Positions 37,070 to 45,100 of a stretch of 64,000 nt of DNA are shown here, one piece after another. The notes under the pieces were generated by a model. It saw only the letters and a program-made list of their open reading frames with translations. It was not told the origin of the DNA and did no database searches. A program made the translations under genes and the position numbers. The DNA comes from Bacillus sp. FJAT-49711 (GTDB taxonomy: Bacteria; Bacillota; Bacilli; Bacillales; Bacillaceae_C): positions 434,001 through 498,000 of the forward strand of contig NZ_JAGYPL010000001.1 in the NCBI RefSeq assembly GCF_018343715.1, written 5' to 3'. Numbering within the stretch: position 1 is the first letter of the stretch; each line of letters opens with the position of its first letter.

Positions 37070-38212
37070 ATGCGTAGTATAGCTTTTTTTCGTATAATGA
37101 TTGGATTGTTTTTATTTTTTCTTTTATCTGGCTGTTCCATAACGATTACAGACGCACCCCCTTCAGAAAATCCTCCTCTGGAACATTCTATAAAAGAAAA
37201 AGAAAAAAATGAAGATGATTTCAGTAGCATGCCTAAGTCTCTTACGATTGAAAAAGGATCCTTTGAAAAAGTATATGGTTGGTTGGACGATCAAACAATC
37301 CTTTATTCATACGTAATTAGTGGTAATTATGTTTTAGCGTCATATAATCTATATTCGGAAGACCAAGACACCATATTTACTACTGAAGAACCAATCATGA
37401 ATGTTTTAATCCACAAGCACTCTGACAAAATTTTTATTCACACCTCTCCTTATTCTCATGCTGGGAATCTTTATTTTACTGATTTTAAAGGAAATGTTTA
37501 TTTTTCAACTGAAATAGATTCATACGAGCTTGCCTATGAATGGAATGAAGCGGAACCTTCCCTAATGCTAGTGACTGCCTTCTTTGAAGACTGGTCGTAT
37601 AAAGTTCATTTAATCAATAGCGAAACTGGTAAGGTTGAGGAAGTAGAAGGAATACAGCCGTTTTTAAAATGGTATGATGACAAGCATATTCTCGAACAGG
37701 ATTGGAAAGAAGATGAGTTAGCCTTTTTTGCACCAATTATAAAAAAGTCGCTTTTGAAAACAACGGAACTTGAAAAAGTTCACGAAGAGGTATTCCGATT
37801 TGATATGTTTGCACATAACATGATGACGATAAAAGTTGAAGATAAAAATGAAAAAGAGATAAAATACTCTTTTTACGACTTAAAATTAAAAGAAGTGATT
37901 AGCGTTGCATTTCCAAATCTAACCCAATACACAGATTGGCTCATACCTTTTTATACATTTAATGAAAAAAATCAAGCTTTTCTTACTTTTGCACCGAAAA
38001 GACATGATAGTTTAGAACATTATAATGAAGGATACGAATTAGTAAGTGTAGACTTAAAACAACATAAAACAAAGGTGCTCTTAACGGATTTAGAAAATAA
38101 ACCGATCTTATGTTCTAAAGAAGGAGATTTATGTTTGTATGGCTATCAGTATGAAAACCTCCTTAATTTAAAAACAGGTAAGCAGTTGCAATTGATTCAT
38201 ACATCAACATAA
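37070..38212 (+). CDS. yqgU: YqgU-type lipoprotein
   Basis: The 380-aa protein has a lipoprotein signal peptide with lipobox LSGC (Cys near residue 22), a Pro/Glu/Lys-rich linker, and a long C-terminal domain with repeated Tyr/Trp/Asp patterns (GWLDDQTILYS, YEWNEAEPSLMLV) that fit a beta-propeller, as annotated for YqgU. It should be anchored on the outer membrane face. The role is unknown. ATG 37070 follows AGAGGGGTG. Position between yqgS and yqgW matches B. subtilis. Confidence 0.85.
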   Translation: MRSIAFFRIMIGLFLFFLLSGCSITITDAPPSENPPLEHSIKEKEKNEDDFSSMPKSLTIEKGSFEKVYGWLDDQTILYSYVISGNYVLASYNLYSEDQDTIFTTEEPIMNVLIHKHSDKIFIHTSPYSHAGNLYFTDFKGNVYFSTEIDSYELAYEWNEAEPSLMLVTAFFEDWSYKVHLINSETGKVEEVEGIQPFLKWYDDKHILEQDWKEDELAFFAPIIKKSLLKTTELEKVHEEVFRFDMFAHNMMTIKVEDKNEKEIKYSFYDLKLKEVISVAFPNLTQYTDWLIPFYTFNEKNQAFLTFAPKRHDSLEHYNEGYELVSVDLKQHKTKVLLTDLENKPILCSKEGDLCLYGYQYENLLNLKTGKQLQLIHTST

Positions 38213-38216
38213 AAGT

Positions 38217-38265
38217 AAAAGAGGTTATTCCAGAAGGCAACGCATTTGGAATAACCTCTTTTGAC
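38217..38265. terminator. Terminator of yqgU
   Basis: AAAAGAGGTTATTCCA (38217-38232) and TGGAATAACCTCTTTT (38247-38262) are perfect complements. The symmetric A and T ends allow use in both directions, which would also serve yqgW. Confidence 0.9.
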
Positions 38266-38317
38266 TTTATAAAATAATTTTTTTATTTTGTGTCTAGCTC
38301 TAATGCCTACACTTTTC

Positions 38318-38491
38318 TTATTGAGGGAGTGATTCTGGGAGTTTTATCAATGTCATAATGGCAAAAAAGCCAAATACTCCAATAGCACCAGCTCCGAATA
38401 AAATTCCGAGAATATTTTTGTTTTTTAATGCACTTAAAGTACCGAAAATAGCAAGTATAGCAACTAAAAGGAAAATAATAGCTGTACCCAT
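38318..38491 (-). CDS. yqgW: YqgW, DUF2759 small membrane protein
   Basis: This 57-aa frame has two hydrophobic segments and the pattern ALKNKNILGILFGAGAIGVFGFFAIMTLI, which matches the DUF2759 family (YqgW). An AAGGGAG site precedes ATG 38491 on the minus strand. The longer overlapping frame on the same strand (38307-38561) has an unlikely composition and is a shadow. The function is unknown. Confidence 0.85.
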   Translation of the reverse strand: MGTAIIFLLVAILAIFGTLSALKNKNILGILFGAGAIGVFGFFAIMTLIKLPESLPQ

Positions 38492-38698
38492 ATTTATAAA
38501 AAGCTCCCTTCTGAAAATAATTCATAATTTCTATGTACTTATATATTACATGCTCTTCCATATTTTATTACTTTTATTGGAGTTTGTCGAGTTTCAAAAG
38601 TGACACTTCTATGAATGTATTTTTACTTTATCCATCTATATGAAATATCATACTCCGCTAATGTATAATGAAATTAAAAAGTAAAGTGAGGAAAGTAT

Positions 38699-39322
38699 AT
38701 GAACTGGCTTCAAATTCCGCTTGGACAAATGCAAACAAACTGTTATGTTCTATACAATCATGAAAAGAAATGTATTATATTTGATCCAGGTGATCAAGGA
38801 GTGAGCTTAAATAAATATTTAAAAGACGAGGGTTTCAATCCAATTGCCATTATTATGACACATGCCCATTTCGATCATATAGGTGCGATTGATGAGGTGA
38901 GAGATGAGTGGTCGATTCCTGTATATATTCATACTTTGGAATCGGAATGGCTAACAAATCCTAGTCTGAATGGATCAGCCCGTTATGGAGTAAACATTAC
39001 TGCAAGAAAGGCAGATCATCTACTAGATCTGGAAGAGCCTCTTAAAATCGGACCCTTTATTTTGCAGGTTTTTCATACTCCCGGCCATTCCCCTGGTAGT
39101 TTGTCCTATTATTCAAAAGAAGCAAATGCTCTTTTCGCTGGAGACACACTTTTTGATGGCAGTATCGGAAGGACAGATCTCCCTGGTGGGAATCATGAAC
39201 AATTACTTTCAAGCATTAAAACAAAACTGTTTACGTTAGTGGAAACAACAGAAGTCCTTTCTGGCCATGGCCCCGCAACGACTATCAAAAAGGAAAAAGA
39301 AAGTAACCCATTCTTAATGTAA
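38699..39322 (+). CDS. yqgX: Metallo-beta-lactamase-fold hydrolase (glyoxalase II-like)
   Basis: The 207-aa protein shows the metal motif T-H-A-H-F-D-H near residues 55-61, then HTPGHSPGS near residue 123 and LFAGDTLFDGSIGRTDLPGG near 143-162, and a final SGHGPATT. These are the ligands of the dinuclear site of the MBL hydrolase family. The closest named relatives are YqgX/GloB-like enzymes that hydrolyse thioesters such as S-lactoyl-thiols. The exact substrate is not shown. GAGGAAAGT precedes ATG. Confidence 0.9.
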   Translation: MNWLQIPLGQMQTNCYVLYNHEKKCIIFDPGDQGVSLNKYLKDEGFNPIAIIMTHAHFDHIGAIDEVRDEWSIPVYIHTLESEWLTNPSLNGSARYGVNITARKADHLLDLEEPLKIGPFILQVFHTPGHSPGSLSYYSKEANALFAGDTLFDGSIGRTDLPGGNHEQLLSSIKTKLFTLVETTEVLSGHGPATTIKKEKESNPFLM

Positions 39323-39661
39323 GAAAAAAAAGTTAGCACCTTTTCAGCTGCGATTTAGAAACATGGAAAGATACGTAAAGTGGAACGCGCGAAAGACTAA
39401 TGGGCGATTCCCCCTTCAGGCTCATGCAGCGGGGTTTCTGATCGCTCGTCTGTACTTGTGTTATTTCTCCCGTCTTGTACGTCGCAACGCTTTCCAGCCC
39501 CGTACCTGCGGCCTTCAGGCAATAAATTCTGAGGCCAAAAAGTCGCTCATCGATTTTAACACGCTTGTATGGCTTTTTAACATACAGACGAGGCGATGTT
39601 AACGAAAACTATTGCTGTCAATTATCCAAAAGGTTTCTGATATATTAATTCCTAGTACATG
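39323..39661. other. Gene-free, G+C-richer spacer between yqgX and yqgY
   Basis: The segment 39380-39600 is noticeably richer in G and C than its neighbours (for example CAGCCCCGTACCTGCGGCC). One open frame (39363-39602) crosses it but has no ribosome binding site and an unnatural composition. CCCC and GGGG around CTTCAGGCTCATGCAGC may form a hairpin. It looks like decayed repeat or foreign sequence. Confidence 0.45.
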
Positions 39662-39700
39662 AAAAAAGCTGTGCCTTTTTAATGAAGGCACAGCTTTTTT
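39662..39700. terminator. Terminator after yqgY (usable both ways)
   Basis: AAAAAAGCTGTGCCTT and AAGGCACAGCTTTTTT pair perfectly around a 7-base loop. On the minus strand it ends yqgY. Confidence 0.92.
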
Positions 39701-39705
39701 CATTA

Positions 39706-39951
39706 TTATCCTAATCCGCCGCCTGGAGGCATTAGGAACAATGTATAGTATGTAAATCCAGCAAAGAATACTGTTAAATATGCGGCAAACACATACATAT
39801 ACATACGTTCAGTTAATCTTAAATAACTAAGAAGGACAAAGAATCCTGTTTGTCCAAGGAAAAGTAAAGCGGTTTTGTCCATTCCACCAAGATAAAACAT
39901 AATTGTAAAAATACCAGTCCAAAAACCTAAAACTCTGTACATACGATCCAT
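39706..39951 (-). CDS. yqgY: YqgY, DUF2626 membrane protein
   Basis: The 81-aa protein starts MDRMYRVLGFWTGIFTIMFYLGGM and has three hydrophobic segments, ending with a Pro/Gly tail. It matches the DUF2626 family (YqgY) in length and sequence. The function is unknown. An AAAGGAGGGATAC site precedes the ATG. It lies just upstream of comGA on the other strand. Confidence 0.88.
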   Translation of the reverse strand: MDRMYRVLGFWTGIFTIMFYLGGMDKTALLFLGQTGFFVLLSYLRLTERMYMYVFAAYLTVFFAGFTYYTLFLMPPGGGLG

Positions 39952-40199
39952 ATGTATCCCTCCTTTGCAGCCATAACTCCATCAATACATTATTATATAG
40001 GAAGAAGCTTAATAATGTAAATATATGTGTCGCTCATGATTGTGACGATTGAGTGATATTATCATATTTCTATACCCATTTATTATACCTCATTAAGCGT
40101 AAAAATAATAATATAAAAAGTTTTGTTTTTTTGCAGGAGAATGAAGGAATATGTCGAATATATTGATTAACGAAAAACAAAGGTGGTGTTTTATGGAAA

Positions 40200-41276
40200 A
40201 TGAATATTAAAAGAAAGGCAGATCTTCTTCTTACTGAGGCATTGCAAGATGATGCAACTGATGTCCACATCATACCTAACTCCGAAAACTATTTAGTTCA
40301 ATTCCGGATGAATGGAAAGTTAAGTGCCGTCAAAAACTTTTCATTAGAATTTGGGGAAAGACTCATTTCCCATTTTAAATTTATGGCCTCGATGGACATC
40401 GGCGAAACAAGAAAACCACAAAGCGGTTCCCTTCAAACAATTATCACCGGATTGGCAATTTCCCTTAGAATCTCAACATTACCTACCGCACAGTCAAAGG
40501 AAAGCATGGCTATTCGTATTCTTCCCCAACACTCTTTATTCCTTGAATATTTATCTTTATTTCCATCAAGTATTGATCTTTTAACCGCTAAGATGGTTCA
40601 AGCATTTGGCATGATTATTTTCACTGGACCGACTGGCTCTGGCAAATCTACTACAATGTATGAGCTTGCTCAATATTGTTCTGACTATTTAAATCGCCAT
40701 GTTATATCACTTGAAGATCCAGTGGAAAAAATTCACGATCATATTCTTCAAGTACAGGTGAATGAAAAAGCTGGAATTAGCTTCAGTTCAGGTTTAAAGG
40801 CCATTTTGCGGCATGACCCGGATATTATTCTCGTTGGTGAAATCCGTGATGCGGAAACCGCCATGATTGCTGTAAGAGCGGCAATGACTGGACATCTAGT
40901 ATTGACAAGTTTACATGCTAGAGATACGAAGGGGGCCATTCATCGACTTTTTGATTTAGGGATCGGGATGCGCGAACTAGAGCAAACGCTTTTAGCTATT
41001 ACGGCGCAAAGGCTCGTTACAATCAAATGTCCGTATTGTGATGGAATATGTTCTAAATATTGCAAGAGTCAAAATCGTAAAAAGCGTGTAGGAATATATG
41101 AAATTCTTCATGGAAGAACACTTTCACTTGCTTTAAAGGAAACTAGGGAGGAGGTAGGCAAATATCATTACGAAACACTTCAATATTTAATTAGAAAGGG
41201 GATTGCGCTTGGCTATTTGGGATATGAAGAATATGAGCGTTGGATTATTGAAGAAGAAGAAAAGACTAACCCTTAA
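40200..41276 (+). CDS. comGA: Competence pseudopilus ATPase ComGA
   Basis: The 358-aa protein is the PilB/GspE-type ATPase that powers the transformation pseudopilus. Walker A GPTGSGKST is near residue 142, the Asp box SLEDPVE near 166-172, Walker B ILVGEIRDAETA near 208, and LTSLHARD near 234. A Cys-rich zinc-like segment CPYCDGICSKYC is near residue 277. An alternative ATG at 40193 is closer to GGTGGTG but stops after five codons, so the real start has a poor distance from the site. First gene of the comG operon. Confidence 0.95.
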   Translation: MNIKRKADLLLTEALQDDATDVHIIPNSENYLVQFRMNGKLSAVKNFSLEFGERLISHFKFMASMDIGETRKPQSGSLQTIITGLAISLRISTLPTAQSKESMAIRILPQHSLFLEYLSLFPSSIDLLTAKMVQAFGMIIFTGPTGSGKSTTMYELAQYCSDYLNRHVISLEDPVEKIHDHILQVQVNEKAGISFSSGLKAILRHDPDIILVGEIRDAETAMIAVRAAMTGHLVLTSLHARDTKGAIHRLFDLGIGMRELEQTLLAITAQRLVTIKCPYCDGICSKYCKSQNRKKRVGIYEILHGRTLSLALKETREEVGKYHYETLQYLIRKGIALGYLGYEEYERWIIEEEEKTNP

Positions 41277-42279
41277 AGAGCAAGGTGTTTTTTTATCAAG
41301 AGCAAGTGAGATGCTCAACAATGGCTTTACTTTTTTAGAGATACTACAATTTTTTGGGAAGCTAGACCCTAAGAATCGCCAATTTATGGACTCGATGATC
41401 AATGACTTAAAAAGTGGTCATAAAATACACGAAGTATTTCTAAATCACCATTTTGATCACGGGGCCTGTGTTCAAATGTTTTTTTCAGAGAAGCATGGAT
41501 TTTTAGCAGATGCACTTCTGGAATCAGGAGAATATTTGCAAAGGATGAATGAGGAGCGAAAAAAGTTAATAAAACTAATGCAATATCCGCTTATATTATT
41601 TTTTATCCTCCTGTTTACAGCAATTCTCCTCAATACATTGCTATTGCCTCGATTTCAATATCTCTATCAGTCCATGGGCTATGAACCGACTTTAGGGATT
41701 AAGCTAGTCCTTCACCTTATGGAGAACATTCCATTTTACCTTCTATTAATTTTTGTTGTTTGTTTGATTCTTTATTCAATCGTGAAAAAAACCTTTCAAA
41801 AGAAATCTGCACTGGAAATTGCCTCCTTTTTTTCATCTCTTCCCTTTATCAAATCTGTATATAAACTTTATCAAACGATATTCATTTCAAGAGAATGGGG
41901 TTATTTGCTAAGAAGCGGTTTTTCCATTAGTGAAATTATTGCAATTATGGAAAGTCAAAAGTTTAAACCACTTTTGCAAGAGTCAGCACAGCAATTGAAG
42001 CAGATGCTCCTTCTTGGACATTCGTTTGGAAAAGCATTATCCGAATTGAGTTTTATTGAAAAAGAAATGATCTTAATTGTGAACCATGGTGATAAAAACG
42101 GAAGAATCGATCAGGAACTTCTTTATTACAGCGAACATTGTTTAGAAAAACTACAAGAAAAAACGGAAAACATTTTAATAATCATCCAACCTGTTATTTT
42201 TTCATTTATTGGGGTGATCATTGTGTTTATTTACATGTCAATATTTTTCCCTATGTTTCAAATGCTGGATTCTATTTAA
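41233..42279 (+). CDS. comGB: Competence pseudopilus membrane platform ComGB
   Basis: The 348-aa protein contains two T2SF repeats and three membrane segments (near residues 127-150, 175-200 and 325-345), the layout of PilC/GspF platform proteins. It anchors the pseudopilus assembly machine in the membrane next to ComGA. The start is uncertain: ATG 41233, ATG 41224 or TTG 41203; all overlap the end of comGA. Confidence 0.9.
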   Translation: MSVGLLKKKKRLTLKEQGVFLSRASEMLNNGFTFLEILQFFGKLDPKNRQFMDSMINDLKSGHKIHEVFLNHHFDHGACVQMFFSEKHGFLADALLESGEYLQRMNEERKKLIKLMQYPLILFFILLFTAILLNTLLLPRFQYLYQSMGYEPTLGIKLVLHLMENIPFYLLLIFVVCLILYSIVKKTFQKKSALEIASFFSSLPFIKSVYKLYQTIFISREWGYLLRSGFSISEIIAIMESQKFKPLLQESAQQLKQMLLLGHSFGKALSELSFIEKEMILIVNHGDKNGRIDQELLYYSEHCLEKLQEKTENILIIIQPVIFSFIGVIIVFIYMSIFFPMFQMLDSI

Positions 42280-42459
42280 ATGAGACTCTTTTTCCAAATA
42301 TTGTTGCAATGGTTGTAAATCTAAATTACGGGAAATGGATTTAATCTGTGGAACAGATATTAAAATGGGTTAATAAGAACTACTAAACTTCCTTATTTGG
42401 CGTATTTTTCAAACCGATACATTTTTAAAAATAGTCTTAATAAAAAAGGAGATATTGAA
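42280..42459 (+). other. Unusual gap between comGB and comGC
   Basis: About 180 bases separate the two genes, whereas the other comG genes abut or overlap. Short frames are full of stops. No promoter or terminator is clear. The segment may be a remnant or simply a loose spacer. Confidence 0.4.
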
Positions 42460-42777
42460 ATGAGAAATATTTTTGATCAAAATGAAAATGGTTTTACACT
42501 AATCGAAATGATGATTGTTCTACTAGTCATTACAATAATCCTGCTTGTTGCATTGCCTAATGTTACAAAGCAAAGCTCAAGTATTAACGAAAAAGGATGT
42601 GAAGCGGTGGTCCAAATGCTACAGGGGCAGGTTCAAGCATATTATATGGACAAGAAAGCATACCCAGATACACTTGATGCCTTAAAAGAAGAGGATTATG
42701 TAAATGAGGATTTTAAATTTGTATGTCCAAACGGGAATGCCCTTTTGATAGAAAATGGAAATGTTAAACAAGAATAA
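42460..42777 (+). CDS. comGC: Major competence pseudopilin ComGC
   Basis: The 105-aa prepilin has the cleavage and methylation motif G-F-T-L-I-E near residues 11-16 followed by a hydrophobic helix, as needed for the ComC prepilin peptidase. Two Cys residues (in KGCEAVV and FVCPNG) correspond to the intramolecular disulfide of ComGC. It is the main pseudopilus subunit. An AAAAAGGAGAT site precedes ATG 42460. Confidence 0.94.
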   Translation: MRNIFDQNENGFTLIEMMIVLLVITIILLVALPNVTKQSSSINEKGCEAVVQMLQGQVQAYYMDKKAYPDTLDALKEEDYVNEDFKFVCPNGNALLIENGNVKQE

Positions 42778-43201
42778 TAAAGGGTTTACGCTTCTGGAAG
42801 TATTAATTGTCATTTCAGTTATGACCATTATTTTTTCTTTTAGTTTTTTCACAATGAAGTCCTTTTGGGGACTAATGCAAAAAAACATGTTCTTAAATCA
42901 GTTGCAGTCAGATATATATTTCGCACATTCATACGCCATTAATCAACAAGAAACTATTATATTTAGATTTTCAAGTATTAATCAACAATATCAAGCTGTA
43001 ACGAAAGATACGAATGATGTAATGATACAAAGAAAGTTCCCGGCTGCGATTAAAATAGTAGAGTCAAATATTCCTAGTTTTTCCATTACTCCGGATGGCA
43101 ATGTCTCTAATTTTGGGACGATGATATTAAGTATTAATGAGAAAAGAGTGAAGATAACATTTTATATAGGGAGGGGGCGGTTTTTGATTGAGGAGCAATG
43201 A
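42761..43201 (+). CDS. comGD: Minor competence pseudopilin ComGD
   Basis: The 146-aa protein (148 from ATG 42755) begins with a class III signal GFTLLEVLIVISVMTIIFSF. It overlaps the end of comGC and continues as a minor pseudopilin with a beta-rich C-terminal domain. It assembles with ComGC in the DNA uptake pseudopilus. Confidence 0.9.
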   Translation: MLNKNNKGFTLLEVLIVISVMTIIFSFSFFTMKSFWGLMQKNMFLNQLQSDIYFAHSYAINQQETIIFRFSSINQQYQAVTKDTNDVMIQRKFPAAIKIVESNIPSFSITPDGNVSNFGTMILSINEKRVKITFYIGRGRFLIEEQ

Positions 43202-43496
43202 GGGAGGATTTACGATCGTAGAAGGATTATTGTCATTCAGTATCGTTATTTTGATTTGCTTATTATTATTTCCATTGCTATTCAAGATACTACTTAATTT
43301 AAACGATGGAAAACAAGACATGATTGCAAATAGGCTATTATATGAACATATTGAACAGCAATTGCCAATAACTCGTGAGTCGATTGAGATAAGAACTCTT
43401 CGAGATACTCAATATGAATTATCAATCGCTAAAAATAATGATGATCGATGGAGGGCATGTGTAAAATATGTTGAACGAAAACAATGTTATGAATAA
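43188..43496 (+). CDS. comGE: Minor competence pseudopilin ComGE
   Basis: The 102-aa protein starts at TTG 43188, 8 bases after GGGAGGGGGCGG, and has a short N-terminal prepilin-like segment GGFTIVEGLLSFSIVILICLL. It overlaps comGD by 14 bases and comGF by 29 bases, as in a tightly coupled comG operon. Confidence 0.85.
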   Translation: MRSNEGGFTIVEGLLSFSIVILICLLLFPLLFKILLNLNDGKQDMIANRLLYEHIEQQLPITRESIEIRTLRDTQYELSIAKNNDDRWRACVKYVERKQCYE

Positions 43497-43965
43497 TCAA
43501 TACGGTTTTACTTTGCTTGATTCCATCTTTTCTATGTTTATCTTGACTATTATCATGTCATTAATGCCGTTACTTTTTCAATCATTCGCAATAATTGATC
43601 GGACGATAAAGATTGATGAAGACTTTGAATGGAATTTATTCTTGATTCATCTCCGCAATGAAGTGGAGGATGCAAAAAAAGTCCATGTTTTTAACCATCC
43701 TAGCCGAATACTGATTGAAAAAAATTTGATGATTGCTTATGAAACTCACGGAAATAGCATCAGGAGAACAGTAAATGACAAAGGTCATGAAATTGTACTT
43801 CAACATGTTCATTCAGTAAATTTTTCAAAGTTAAATCAAATGTTAATTGTAAATGTTTCTTTTAGTAATGGCATTAAAGAGGAGGCACGCTTTGTCATTC
43901 CAGAGGAAATGGAGGGATCACCATTTTTAGAAACGAAAGAGGAGCCACTTATCCCGTTGTATTAA
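43468..43965 (+). CDS. comGF: Competence protein ComGF
   Basis: The 165-aa protein has an N-terminal hydrophobic segment after YGFTLLDSIFSMFILTIIMSLMP and a C-terminal domain with the ComGF pattern (FNHPSRILIEKNLMIAYETHGNSIRR). It is a pseudopilin-like component needed for DNA binding during transformation. It is followed by a short comGG. Confidence 0.87.
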   Translation: MLNENNVMNNQYGFTLLDSIFSMFILTIIMSLMPLLFQSFAIIDRTIKIDEDFEWNLFLIHLRNEVEDAKKVHVFNHPSRILIEKNLMIAYETHGNSIRRTVNDKGHEIVLQHVHSVNFSKLNQMLIVNVSFSNGIKEEARFVIPEEMEGSPFLETKEEPLIPLY

Positions 43966-44108
43966 TGTTGGCAGTCCTTTCTCTATTTGTCATATATGAG
44001 ATCACTCAAATTTACATTACAGAATTAGGATATGTAACAGAAATGAAGGATTACTACGAAGAAAAGATTACCATGATGCTTGCAGAAAGTGATATTGCGG
44101 AAAATTAG
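43923..44108 (+). pseudogene. comGG: Short ComGG-like frame, probable ATT start, C-terminal half missing
   Basis: In the frame after comGF there are 61 codons: I-F-R-N-E-R-G-A-T-Y-P-V-V-L, then a hydrophobic stretch LMLAVLSLFVIYEITQ and a helical part ending LAESDIAEN. This is the N-terminal pattern of ComGG. B. subtilis ComGG is about 124 aa, so roughly half is missing. No ATG, GTG or TTG lies ahead of the conserved part; ATT 43923 is 6 bases after GGAGGG. The stop at 44106 is only 58 bases from aroK, so the rest has been lost. It could be a working short variant. Confidence 0.65.
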
Positions 44109-44166
44109 GATGTTAAGAAGATCCACCTATTATATAATGGGAAGAGACGATAAAGAGGTGGATAAA

Positions 44167-44673
44167 ATGGAGAACATACCAATCTACTTAATTGGTTTTA
44201 TGGGAGCGGGGAAAACGTCGATTGGACAAGCTATAGCAGAAAAAACGGGACTTTCGGTTATTGATACAGATGATCGATTTGAAAAATCTACGGGTATCTC
44301 AATTAATGAATTTTTTGAAACATACGGAGAAAAGCATTTTCGGAATAAGGAAACAGAAATTTTATTGAGCCTCCCTGGTAAGCCATCGATTATTACTACT
44401 GGTGGTGGAATCATTTTAAAAGAAAAAAACCGACAATTCCTAAAGGAAAGCGGGAGAGTAGTATTTTTACAATGTAGCCCGAAAGTATTTTTGGAAAGAC
44501 TGATGGAAGATGAATCAAGACCGCTTATAAAAAATAAATCATTTGAGGAGATCAGTGAAATGTATGAAAAAAGATTGCCTTTATATATAGAAAGTGCATC
44601 TATTACCATTGATACTTCAGATTTATCAATTGAAGACGCGGCCGAAATCATTATTAGTCGAATGGATCTATAA
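44167..44673 (+). CDS. aroK: Shikimate kinase
   Basis: The 168-aa enzyme phosphorylates shikimate with ATP in the chorismate pathway. Walker A GFMGAGKTSIG is near residues 9-19, the shikimate-binding DTDDRFEK near 32-39, FRNKETE near 57, and GGGIILKE near 77. The C-terminal lid SRPLI is near residue 117. ATG 44167 follows AGAGGTGG. It lies right after the comG operon, unlike in B. subtilis, but this neighbourhood is seen in other Bacillus. Confidence 0.94.
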   Translation: MENIPIYLIGFMGAGKTSIGQAIAEKTGLSVIDTDDRFEKSTGISINEFFETYGEKHFRNKETEILLSLPGKPSIITTGGGIILKEKNRQFLKESGRVVFLQCSPKVFLERLMEDESRPLIKNKSFEEISEMYEKRLPLYIESASITIDTSDLSIEDAAEIIISRMDL

Positions 44674-44733
44674 AACTTGGCTATACTTTCTAATAACATT
44701 GAAGTTTGTATATTAGAAAGAAGGGATAGATTC

Positions 44734-44913
44734 ATGTCTACGAATGATTATGTAAAATATATGACGGAAACGTTCATTAAACATTTTGAATTGCCTAAAG
44801 AGAAAAGAAAGCAATTAAGACTCGATCGAAAAAATGCAAGGCGGCCAGCTCTAATACACTGGTTTGGCCTACTGCCGATTTCAATAAGTATGTTTATAAA
44901 AAGAAGGGGCTGA
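44734..44913 (+). CDS. yqzE: YqzE family protein
   Basis: The 59-aa protein matches the small YqzE family with MSTNDYVKYMTETFIKHFELPKEKRK-like sequence, a basic middle and a hydrophobic C-terminal segment (HWFGLLPISISMFI). It lies downstream of the comG operon as in B. subtilis. The function is unknown. AGAAGGGAT precedes ATG 44734. Confidence 0.85.
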   Translation: MSTNDYVKYMTETFIKHFELPKEKRKQLRLDRKNARRPALIHWFGLLPISISMFIKRRG

Positions 44914-44937
44914 TAGAAAAAAATCAGCCTCTTTTAT
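44905..44937 (+). terminator. Terminator of the comG-aroK-yqzE region
   Basis: GGGGCTGAT and ATCAGCCTC pair over nine positions around an A-rich loop, with TTTT after. The left arm includes the yqzE stop codon. Confidence 0.8.
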
Positions 44938-44949
44938 TTAAGGAAAAGA

Positions 44950-45100
44950 TAAATTAGGAACTTTGGGATAACTTTCTAGGAAGTTTCGTCTGGCTCAATC
45001 GCATTTGAACTGGCAGACTTCCTGTCTTTTTTCCTACGATAAGTCATTGTCCTTGAAGTTTGTTCGTCGATGACCAGGCGCCAGCGCTTTTGTTCATCTG
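44950..45100. repeat. Bacillus intergenic repeat reaching into the 3' end of yqhG
   Basis: AACTTTCTAGGAAGTTTCGTC near one end and GACCAGGCGCCAGCGCTTTTG near the other, with internal words such as GAAGTCTGCC on the minus strand, look like the known repeat type that ends in GGCGC..GCGCTTTT. The yqhG stop codon (45044) lies inside it. Identification is from memory of the motif. Confidence 0.5.

Noticed and set aside
38307-38561. 84-residue frame on the minus strand overlapping yqgW
   Set aside because: It is rich in Tyr, Cys and Phe without any family pattern; the YqgW frame in the same place has a ribosome binding site and a clear family match.
39363-39602. 79-residue frame between yqgX and yqgY
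   Set aside because: There is no ribosome binding site, and the sequence has an unnatural mix of Arg and Cys with no family similarity.
40100-40132. ComK binding site upstream of comGA
   Set aside because: The AAAA-N5-TTTT pattern is matched only with a mismatch in one box, and the partner box at the required spacing is poor. In A+T-rich DNA this is not convincing.
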